Source: JAYZDF01 sp036337945 (GTDB lineage Bacteria > Myxococcota > Kuafuiibacteriia > Kuafuiibacteriales > Kuafuiibacteriaceae). Taken from it: DNA of 13,541 nt. Positions 1 through 5,981 of the stretch are shown here, piece after piece. Position 1 is the stretch's first letter. Every line of letters begins with the position of its first letter. Where the stretch lies: NCBI GenBank assembly GCA_036337945.1, contig JAYZDF010000099.1:1-13541 (forward strand). The letters run 5' to 3'. The notes beneath the pieces are model-generated. The model did not search any database. It was given only the letters and a program-made list of their open reading frames with translations, and had not been told where the DNA came from. The translations under genes were made by a program, and so were the position numbers.

Positions 1-18
1 TTGTCGGTATATCGACAA
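1..18. promoter_or_regulatory. Near-perfect 18-bp palindrome, candidate operator
   Basis: TTGTCG and CGACAA flank a GTATAT centre. Reading outward from the centre, 8 of 9 base pairs are self-complementary. It lies 71 bp before the VOC gene start and is not followed by a T-run, so it looks more like a dimeric regulator site than an intrinsic terminator. A second CGACAA half-site occurs at 33-38. The palindrome begins at the first base of the window, so its true left boundary is unknown. The regulator is not identifiable from the sequence. Confidence 0.4.
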
Positions 19-74
19 TATAGTTCCTCAGGCGACAAAGCAAGACTAGACTCACTACATCAACCATCAACCCC

Positions 75-82
75 GAGGAGGT
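75..82 (+). promoter_or_regulatory. Strong Shine-Dalgarno of the VOC gene
   Basis: GAGGAGGT lies 7 nt before the ATG at 90. It is the best ribosome binding site I see in the window and fixes the VOC start; most other starts here have poor or no Shine-Dalgarno. Confidence 0.8.
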
Positions 83-89
83 AAAAGAC

Positions 90-539
90 ATGAAAATTAA
101 ACAACTAGACCACTTGAATATGACGGTATCCAACCTAGACGAAAGTCTGGATTGGTATCAAAAAGTATTTGGCTTTGAAAAGGTCGAAGAAGGCCTACGG
201 AACGGTGCGCCGTGGGCTATTATTAAGAGTGGTGAAGCACTCTTGTGTATGTACGAAGATGCATCGAGATTACCACCTCAGCAGTTTCTCAAACGAGGTG
301 GTGAACGTCACACCATTTACCATTTTGGCTTTCGAGTCACTGACCGAGATGAATGGCTGGACAAGGTCAGTCGCTTTAACCTGCAATTAGAATATGGTGG
401 CGAAACAGACTATCCGCACTCAAAGAGTTGGTATGTGTTTGATCCAACAGGTTACGGCATTGAGGTTGTCCTTTGGAACGAAGACAGAATTGTCTTTGAC
501 CCGTTAGAACCTCAATCGAAAGATTTAGCGGCTGCCTAA
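90..539 (+). CDS. VOC family protein (glyoxalase/dioxygenase-like)
   Basis: A 149-residue cytoplasmic protein with the vicinal-oxygen-chelate fold, two beta-alpha-beta-beta-beta modules. Visible hallmarks are the N-terminal 'DHLNMTV' strand with His8, the 'SLDWYQKVFGF' helix at residues 19-29, the second-module strand 'YHFGFRV' with His78, and the closing 'DPTGYGIEV' turn with Glu125. His8, His78 and Glu125 fit the usual VOC metal ligands, so a metal-dependent lyase, isomerase or dioxygenase is likely. The substrate cannot be read from sequence; VOC families include glyoxalase I, fosfomycin-resistance thiol transferases and extradiol dioxygenases. The length is normal for a single-domain VOC protein. 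It stands alone, with a strong ribosome binding site and a palindrome upstream, and converges on the Kazal lipoprotein gene 7 bp away. Confidence 0.88.
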   Translation: MKIKQLDHLNMTVSNLDESLDWYQKVFGFEKVEEGLRNGAPWAIIKSGEALLCMYEDASRLPPQQFLKRGGERHTIYHFGFRVTDRDEWLDKVSRFNLQLEYGGETDYPHSKSWYVFDPTGYGIEVVLWNEDRIVFDPLEPQSKDLAAA

Positions 540-546
540 GCGAAAC

Positions 547-1263
547 CTAACAAACTGCGCCGGGTGGCAGACATACATAGGATAAGCCACTGGCCGTTCG
601 ACAGGCTTGGCAAACGTTCTGGTTTTGGCACCCGAGTGCACGGCAATCACAGGGCCCTTCATGAACTACATCTTGCCCGGCCGCGTGAGCTTCGCATTCG
701 TTCGAGTAGGTGTTCTTGTCGCAGCCGCAAACTGGGTCAAAAATTTGAATGCACGCATTCGGTTTCGGCATGCAAGTTCCAAAGCCGCCACACGAAAATC
801 GAGTATTATATTCACAATACTCACTGAACCGGCAGTTGCATCCACTTGTTCCAGCGTCTTGGCTTACGCCTGAATCAGGCGGGTTTAGGCCGGTGTCTGG
901 CGCAGTAACGCTTGAGTCCCGTGATTGGCCGGCATCTTTGTCGGCCATCATGCCTCGATCCGGCAACATAAATGCATCTTGAATATCAGCGTCTTTTGTT
1001 TCGGTTCCCGAGTCTTTCGTTTCTGAGCCGCTATCCGCAACTTCGCCTGCGTCTTCAACGGTCGAACCCGAATCTACCGACATCATTCCGCTATCGACTT
1101 CGTTGGCATCAGGTTCACTTGTCCCGACATCTTCGGAGGTTATTGTGGCGTCTCGTCTGGCTTCAGCCGTTGCATCGGTCCGTTGTTCAGGGATTTCTCG
1201 GACATCCTCGCTACATGCAATGAAGGAAAGACAGAGAATAGCTACAAGCTTTTGCTTAGGCAT
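547..1263 (-). CDS. Secreted lipoprotein with Kazal-type serine protease inhibitor domain
   Basis: The 238-residue product starts with a short lipoprotein signal (MPKQKLVAILCLSFIAC; lipobox F-I-A-C, lipidated Cys17). A low-complexity linker of about 120 residues, rich in Asp, Ser, Gly, Thr and Ala with recurrent 'DSG' and 'DAG' units, precedes a Cys-rich C-terminus from residue 142. Residues 164-205 match the Kazal pattern, with 'DPVCGCDKNTYSNECEAHAAG' spacing and the 'V..EGPC' ending. A further Cys cluster (residues 206-238) follows and may be a second small disulfide module. Such architecture implies a surface lipoprotein holding a folded, disulfide-bonded domain away from the membrane. Protease inhibition is the classical Kazal role, but Kazal-like domains in bacterial lipoproteins need not inhibit proteases. 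No strong Shine-Dalgarno precedes the ATG. The rfaE genes lie upstream on the same strand, 121 bp away; I see no clear terminator between them. Confidence 0.85.
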   Translation of the reverse strand: MPKQKLVAILCLSFIACSEDVREIPEQRTDATAEARRDATITSEDVGTSEPDANEVDSGMMSVDSGSTVEDAGEVADSGSETKDSGTETKDADIQDAFMLPDRGMMADKDAGQSRDSSVTAPDTGLNPPDSGVSQDAGTSGCNCRFSEYCEYNTRFSCGGFGTCMPKPNACIQIFDPVCGCDKNTYSNECEAHAAGQDVVHEGPCDCRALGCQNQNVCQACRTASGLSYVCLPPGAVC

Positions 1264-1384
1264 ACGAACAGTATGTCATAGGCTGGTCTCAAAACGAAAC
1301 CTGGCAAATTGATGTCTTGGAGTTCGCCTCGGAGTCCAACGTCTCATTTTCGTTTGAGTCCAGGGCTCTCGATACAAATCCCAT

Positions 1385-1867
1385 TCAACCCTTGGTTTTT
1401 TCAATCAATTCCGTCGAGCTGTGGTCTTTAGGGTCGCCGCAGACTGCGACTTGACCGCCGTATTCGGCGACGACCGCGCGCTCGGGAATAGTTTCGGCGG
1501 TATAGTCCGTACCTTTGGCGTGGATGTTGGGCTTGAGCGTACGAAGCACGTTTTCCACATTGGGTTCATCAAAGATGAGAACGTGGTCTACGCATTCGAG
1601 TCCGCCGATGAGTTCAGCGCGTTCGCTTTCGGTCACAATTGGGCGGTCAGGACCTTTATAGGCTCGAGTGGAAGCATCGCTGTTGACGGCGACAACCAAG
1701 ACATCGCCCAAAGCACGAGCGGCTTCGAGGTATCTGAGATGTCCTACGTGGAGCAGGTCGAAAACGCCGTTGGCCATAACCACGGTTTTGCCTTCGCGAG
1801 TTTCGGTGAGCTTCTCTTGCAGCTCAGCACGAGTTGAAAGTTTACTGGTAGCGTTTCGAGGACTCAT
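1385..1867 (-). CDS. rfaE2: D-glycero-beta-D-manno-heptose 1-phosphate adenylyltransferase
   Basis: Transfers AMP from ATP to heptose 1-phosphate, giving ADP-D-glycero-beta-D-manno-heptose, the donor (after epimerisation) for the LPS inner core. The 160-residue protein is the cytidylyltransferase-type half of the enzyme that E. coli makes as the fused HldE. Its nucleotide-binding signature is 'GVFDLLHVGH' at residues 34-43, with the HxGH motif at 40-43. Downstream are the conserved 'VAVNSDAS', the 'KGPDRP' loop, 'KGTDY' and the C-terminal 'STELIEK'. Its ATG lies inside the stop of rfaE1 (ATGA overlap), so the pair is almost certainly translationally coupled and functions as a split HldE. The length fits free-standing RfaE2 proteins. 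Confidence 0.95.
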   Translation of the reverse strand: MSPRNATSKLSTRAELQEKLTETREGKTVVMANGVFDLLHVGHLRYLEAARALGDVLVVAVNSDASTRAYKGPDRPIVTESERAELIGGLECVDHVLIFDEPNVENVLRTLKPNIHAKGTDYTAETIPERAVVAEYGGQVAVCGDPKDHSSTELIEKTKG

Positions 1868-2886
1868 GGCGTTTTTAGACTCTCTGGTTCGAAGTCGGCA
1901 AGGGCGAGTTCGATGTCTTTGAGACTGACCGTGGCGGCACCAACTTCTTGAACCACCAAGGCGGCAGCGCAGTTCGCTAAGATAGCAGACTCAATGACAC
2001 CGACACCGCTGGCCTGCGCCAAAGTGAAAGTGGCAATCACCGTGTCTCCGGCTCCGGTTACGTCGACCGCGTCTTTGGCACCGTGCGCATCGAGTAATAC
2101 GGTCGGCTGACCGATTTGAGCAATCGCCATGCCTTCACGCCCACGGGTCAAAAGCACTGCGTCGAGCTCTTGGTCGGTGAGAATCTTTTCGGCGGCGGCG
2201 ACGGCTTCGGAGGCTGCGCTCAAGTTTAGGCCTAACGCGGCTTCTGCTTCGGGTTCGTTGGGCGTCACGGCACTCATGCCTGAGAAGCGGGCGAGGGCGT
2301 AGCGGCTGTCGACGATGACGCGCTTACCAAGCTTCCGTGCCTCTTGGGCGACTACGACACAGGCATCCGTAAACGCACCGTAGTCGGAAATAATGACGGT
2401 ATCCGCACCGTGCATTTGTTCCTTCGCCGCTTCGACCAGTTTATCTACGCTGTCCCCGTTTGGAGGCGTCTCGTTTTCTTGGTCGAGTCTTAGGAGCTGC
2501 TGCTTAGTCGTGTGAAGACCGCCGGCCAAAACGCGGGTTTTGGTGACGGTGTGCCGACCTTCGAGCTTGATGAGGCCGTCCGTGTTGATGTTCATCGCGG
2601 CAGCCGTTTCAATGAGATCATCGGCGCTGCGGTCGCTCCCGAGGAAACCAACCAAACTAGTATCTGCGCCAAGGGCTGCCAGGTTCGCGGCTGCATTGGC
2701 TGCGCCGCCTAGTCGATTTTCGGTGTCGTCTCTGCGGACGATCGGAATCGGGGCCTCTCGGCTAATTCTTAGAGTGGTCCCGTAAATGTAGACGTCTAAG
2801 ACCGGATCTCCAATGACGACGACTTTTCGGTCGCGCATGGACGACAAAGCGGCATGAAGTCCTTGTGGATTCGCCGAAGGATGCAT
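1864..2886 (-). CDS. rfaE1: D-glycero-beta-D-manno-heptose-7-phosphate kinase
   Basis: A PfkB/ribokinase-family kinase that phosphorylates heptose 7-phosphate at C1, the step before RfaE2. From the chosen start it has 340 residues. Visible motifs are the N-terminal strand 'VVVIGDPVLDVYIYG', then 'ISREAPIPIV' as in HldE, the first PfkB signature 'GGAANAAANLAALG' (about residues 60-73), and the second signature 'DVTGAGD' (275-281), whose last Asp is the catalytic base. I chose the ATG at 2886. The frame is open to a TTG at 2922, but the extra residues do not resemble the family; an internal ATG at 2838 is also possible and would still keep the kinase fold. None has a convincing Shine-Dalgarno. 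It is the first gene of the minus-strand pair, divergent from the heptosyltransferase-family gene. Confidence 0.94.
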   Translation of the reverse strand: MHPSANPQGLHAALSSMRDRKVVVIGDPVLDVYIYGTTLRISREAPIPIVRRDDTENRLGGAANAAANLAALGADTSLVGFLGSDRSADDLIETAAAMNINTDGLIKLEGRHTVTKTRVLAGGLHTTKQQLLRLDQENETPPNGDSVDKLVEAAKEQMHGADTVIISDYGAFTDACVVVAQEARKLGKRVIVDSRYALARFSGMSAVTPNEPEAEAALGLNLSAASEAVAAAEKILTDQELDAVLLTRGREGMAIAQIGQPTVLLDAHGAKDAVDVTGAGDTVIATFTLAQASGVGVIESAILANCAAALVVQEVGAATVSLKDIELALADFEPESLKTP

Positions 2887-2898
2887 CGAGTTCAAATA

Positions 2899-2926
2899 GC
2901 CATAGGCTAGGGCGTAAGCCAATCAA
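2899..2926 (-). promoter_or_regulatory. Possible rfaE1 promoter
   Basis: On the minus strand TTGATT (2926-2921) and TATGGC (2904-2899) are separated by 16 bp. Transcription would start about 5-8 bases before the ATG at 2886, implying a nearly leaderless message, which would agree with the lack of a Shine-Dalgarno. The match to consensus is modest. The rest of the divergent region (2887-3064) shows no other promoter I would defend. Confidence 0.2.
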
Positions 2927-3064
2927 TACTTGCCGCGAGTTAGGCCAAATTGCTGAAAACACGTGCGATTTAGCTCAGAATAGGACGCAAACTTGGTCAT
3001 TTTCGCGCTCTGTCGGAAACCGTACTGGCGATTGTTGCTGGAATCCGCTATCGAAATTTTGGCC

Positions 3065-4084
3065 TTGAAAAGGATTCTTCTCATACGATTGACGGCGCTA
3101 GGGGACGTCGTTTTGGTGGAGCCCGTCGCCCGGGCACTGAAGCAGTGGTATCCCGGTGCATCAGTTGATCTGGTGACCGAAGTTCAATCCGGGGCTGTGC
3201 TCGCGTATGCCAAGAGCTTCGACCGGGTCATAACATATGACCGAAACGGAAGTGAGGCAGGCTGGTCCGGAATTGGTACGGTCGTGGCGAAATTGGGACA
3301 AGAGCCCTATGATTTGGTCGTAGATTTACAAGGGAAACTGAGAACGCGAATTCTTGCACGGAAAGTCAAAAGTCGACGGCGACTCCGCCTCAAGAAGCGA
3401 GGTTTTTGGGGTGGCTTACTGTCCTTATTGGGCTTGGAAAAACCGCTTAAGGGAACCCACGCGGTTGATATTTATCTGAGAACGTTTGCTGTGTTAGGCC
3501 ATGAAGCCAACAAAAGTATGCGGCCGCAACTTCGCTTACCACCGGCCCAAGATAAGAAATCAGTATTGAACATTGGATTGTCTGCGGGAACGACCCACGC
3601 GACAAAACAGTGGTCTGCAGAGAAGTTTGCCCAACTAGCGCATGCCTTAGAGAGTCATAACTCAAACATAAAGTTCACGTTGTTTGGCGGCCCTAAAGAT
3701 CGAGAATTACTAGAAGATATCAAACAGAGATATGATGGCGCGTCGATGAATGACGCTGATATGACCAAGTTGAGTGTCGAAGAGATGACCAAATGGATTG
3801 CATCGATGGATTTGTTTATCGGGGTCGATAGTGGTCCTACTCATCTGGCTGCGGCCCACGATATCCCGGTGGTTGCCATCTTCGGACCAACTGCTCCAAG
3901 CCGCTGGGGTCCTCGGGGTGGCAACCAAGAAATTGTGAGTCTGGATCTTGATTGTTCCCCGTGTAGCAATACGGGCGGAGCAAGCTGCCCAAGTCGTACT
4001 CGTGACCACGATTGCATGAAGAACCTTTCGTCAGATTTGGTCACTCGTGCAACCCTTCGAGTTCTTGAGGCGGAGGCTAAATGA
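3065..4084 (+). CDS. Glycosyltransferase family 9 protein (LPS heptosyltransferase-like)
   Basis: A GT-B fold enzyme expected to move heptose from ADP-heptose to the LPS inner core at the cytoplasmic face of the inner membrane. The N-terminus 'KRILLIRLTALGDVVL' is the typical first strand and loop of WaaF/WaaC-type enzymes. The C-terminal domain carries 'GLSAGTTHATKQWSAEKF', 'FTLFGGPKDREL', the donor-site segment 'GVDSGPTHLAAA' and 'IFGPTAPSRWGP'. A four-Cys cluster (C-x2-C-x7-C-x8-C) near the end is also common in the family. I start it at the TTG at 3065, giving 339 residues, because homology begins there; the frame stays open upstream to a TTG at 2993. Whether it adds the first, second or a later heptose cannot be told. 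It overlaps lpxK by ATGA and sits opposite the rfaE pair that makes its presumed donor. Confidence 0.88.
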   Translation: MKRILLIRLTALGDVVLVEPVARALKQWYPGASVDLVTEVQSGAVLAYAKSFDRVITYDRNGSEAGWSGIGTVVAKLGQEPYDLVVDLQGKLRTRILARKVKSRRRLRLKKRGFWGGLLSLLGLEKPLKGTHAVDIYLRTFAVLGHEANKSMRPQLRLPPAQDKKSVLNIGLSAGTTHATKQWSAEKFAQLAHALESHNSNIKFTLFGGPKDRELLEDIKQRYDGASMNDADMTKLSVEEMTKWIASMDLFIGVDSGPTHLAAAHDIPVVAIFGPTAPSRWGPRGGNQEIVSLDLDCSPCSNTGGASCPSRTRDHDCMKNLSSDLVTRATLRVLEAEAK

Positions 4085-5112
4085 TTGGCGGCCTGAAATA
4101 TGCGCTGTCCAAAATTTACGGGTCAGCCATTCATATAAGAGGACTCGCCTACGATTTAGGCTGGGTTTCGACTCACGGCGTCTCTAAACCGGTCGTGAGC
4201 ATTGGGAATCTCACCGTAGGTGGTGCTGGCAAGACCCCGCTTACCATTCTTTTTGTGGAGCGCTTACAAGCGATGGGTCTCAAGGTCTGTGTCTTATCCC
4301 GTGGATATGGCGCCAAAGAACCACCCAAAGATAGGCCGCGCATCGTTTGTGACGGCAATGATGTTTTGGTCGGGGTAGAGCGCAGTGGAGACGAACCTCT
4401 ATTGATTGCGCAGCGAACCAAAGCGATGGTGGTGGTTTACCCAGACCGGGTCGCCGCCGCAAAATTAGCGATCGAGTCTCTAGAGCCTGACATATTCGTT
4501 CTGGACGACGGGTTTCAGCACTGGAAGCTGGAGCGCGACCTGAATGTCCTGGTGATGGACGCGAAGTCGCCCCTGGGTAATGGGCAGCTTCTCCCGGCCG
4601 GTCCTTTGCGTGAATCTGAAGAAGCGATTGAGCGCGCTCATTTGATTGCCTTCAATCATGGAGCAAGTAAGCCGGACGACCTCAGCCTGGATATCCGCTC
4701 TTGGGCACCGCATTTTGAAGTTTCTATGGTGGCCGAATCGTGCGTCGATTGCTGGTCAAATGAAGTTCTTCCTCTCGAGACCGTGTTTGAACGACCGGCC
4801 TGGTTGGTTTCAGGGATTGCGAGGCCGGAGCGTTTTCGGGAAACCGCAGAGCAGGTGGGCGCCAAGATCGTAGGCCACAAGGCATTCCGCGATCACTATA
4901 ACTTGTCGCATACTGAGGTCACACGTCAGCTTGAGCAAGCCGAAAAGGCGGGTGCCGAGTGTATTCTTACCACCGAGAAAGACGCCGTGCGATTACCTCG
5001 GATTCAGTCCTGGAGTATACCTGTTTATGCGATACGAATGTCGATGAAGATTGTCGGTGACTCGGCCGCTTTCGAACAGGCGGTAGAGCGTCTACTGGGA
5101 GCGAGCCCATGA
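4081..5112 (+). CDS. lpxK: Tetraacyldisaccharide 4'-kinase
   Basis: Phosphorylates the 4' position of the lipid A disaccharide precursor, giving lipid IVA, at the cytoplasmic side of the inner membrane. It has 343 residues, normal for LpxK. The P-loop 'GNLTVGGAGKTP' lies at 42-53, followed by 'SRGYG' (73-77), 'GDEPLLIAQR' (103-112), the characteristic 'DDGFQH' (142-147), 'LLPAGPLRE' (170-178) and the C-terminal 'TTEKDAVRLP'. The first 25 residues, a transmembrane anchor in E. coli LpxK, are here only moderately hydrophobic and more likely amphipathic, so membrane association may be peripheral. Its start and stop both overlap the neighbouring genes by 4 bp, which supports coupled translation in one operon. 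Confidence 0.96.
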   Translation: MIGGLKYALSKIYGSAIHIRGLAYDLGWVSTHGVSKPVVSIGNLTVGGAGKTPLTILFVERLQAMGLKVCVLSRGYGAKEPPKDRPRIVCDGNDVLVGVERSGDEPLLIAQRTKAMVVVYPDRVAAAKLAIESLEPDIFVLDDGFQHWKLERDLNVLVMDAKSPLGNGQLLPAGPLRESEEAIERAHLIAFNHGASKPDDLSLDIRSWAPHFEVSMVAESCVDCWSNEVLPLETVFERPAWLVSGIARPERFRETAEQVGAKIVGHKAFRDHYNLSHTEVTRQLEQAEKAGAECILTTEKDAVRLPRIQSWSIPVYAIRMSMKIVGDSAAFEQAVERLLGASP

Positions 5113-5978
5113 CTACGTTGTTATACTTCTTAAGTTTCATCGTTGGGCTTATGCCGAATTTCGTAATCTCGTTAGGTGCACATTGCTTGAGATGGACTCT
5201 CTTTGGGCTGTTTGGTTATCGCGAGAAAGTCATACAAGAAAATCTCCACACCGCTTTCCCGGAGATGGAAGACGCAAATCGCGCGAAGTTGACGAAAGAG
5301 ATTCAGCTTCATTTGTGTCTGTCTATTTTTGAGTTTCTCAAAATTCCTCATTACGCGAAGCGAAACTTTGAAGGCATGCTCAGAGTTGAGGGCTGGGAAT
5401 ATTTTGAAGCCGCAAAAGCGAAAGAAAAAGGTCTTTTGGTTGTGACAGGTCACCTGGGGTCTTTTGAATTGACGGCTGGAGCAATGGGACAGCGAATTCA
5501 AGACAATATCCACATTATTGTTAAATCGTTTCCGGAAGGCGTGGACCGGTTTGTGACGGGCGTCCGTACCGGAACAAACCTCAAACTACTTCCTGCGAAA
5601 GGCGCTGTGAAGTCCGTTTTAGAAGCCTTGGATAAACAAGAGATTGTCGTTTTCGTTCAAGACCAAAACAGCACTCGAAAAATCGGCGTATTTGTCGACT
5701 TCTTTGGCCGTGAAGCTTGTACGATGAGTGGTTTGGCGATGATGGCCCTACGTACAGAAGTTCCGGTTATTGGTGTCTCTATCCATAGAGAAAAAGTGGG
5801 TCATCACGTTCTGACTTTTCATCCTGAAATTCCGCTTGAGCATAAAGACAATCCTGAAGAATCAGTTATCCATATGACGCAAATCTACACTCACTTTTTG
5901 GAAGAGCGAATTCGAGAAAATCCAGCCCAATGGTTTTGGACACACCGACGCTGGAAAACACAGCGAACAGAAAACTAA
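5109..5978 (+). CDS. Lipid A biosynthesis acyltransferase, LpxL/HtrB family
   Basis: Expected to add a secondary acyl chain to the lipid A precursor made by LpxK. The 289-residue protein opens with one hydrophobic segment (residues 4-24), the usual inner-membrane anchor. The catalytic HX4E motif is 'GHLGSFE', with His115 and Glu120. It is followed by 'VQDQN' (183-187), 'FFGREACTMSG' (198-208) and the family's C-terminal 'PAQWFWTHRRWK'. The sequence does not say whether it is the LpxL- or LpxM-type step, or which acyl chain it uses. It is the last gene of the plus-strand operon; its stop is only 3 bp from the stop of the convergent PLD gene, and I see no convincing terminator hairpin in that gap. 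Confidence 0.9.
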   Translation: MTTLLYFLSFIVGLMPNFVISLGAHCLRWTLFGLFGYREKVIQENLHTAFPEMEDANRAKLTKEIQLHLCLSIFEFLKIPHYAKRNFEGMLRVEGWEYFEAAKAKEKGLLVVTGHLGSFELTAGAMGQRIQDNIHIIVKSFPEGVDRFVTGVRTGTNLKLLPAKGAVKSVLEALDKQEIVVFVQDQNSTRKIGVFVDFFGREACTMSGLAMMALRTEVPVIGVSIHREKVGHHVLTFHPEIPLEHKDNPEESVIHMTQIYTHFLEERIRENPAQWFWTHRRWKTQRTEN

Positions 5979-5981
5979 AGA

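Noticed and set aside
960..1200. Tandem DNA repeat in the Kazal lipoprotein linker
   Set aside because: The protein is repetitive in composition (DSG/DAG units) but the DNA copies are irregular, so it is a low-complexity linker rather than a true tandem repeat.
1264..1384. Terminator or small gene between rfaE2 and the Kazal gene
   Set aside because: Only a 4-bp CTCA/TGAG stem and direct GAGTCC repeats are visible; neither a terminator nor a coding frame is supported.
1421..1837. 138-codon open frame opposite rfaE2
   Set aside because: It is the antisense shadow of a well-supported gene; its product has no recognisable motif and no ribosome binding site precedes its start.
5172..5513. 113-codon open frame opposite the LpxL-type gene
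   Set aside because: Antisense to the anchor and catalytic motif region of a clear acyltransferase gene, with no independent support.
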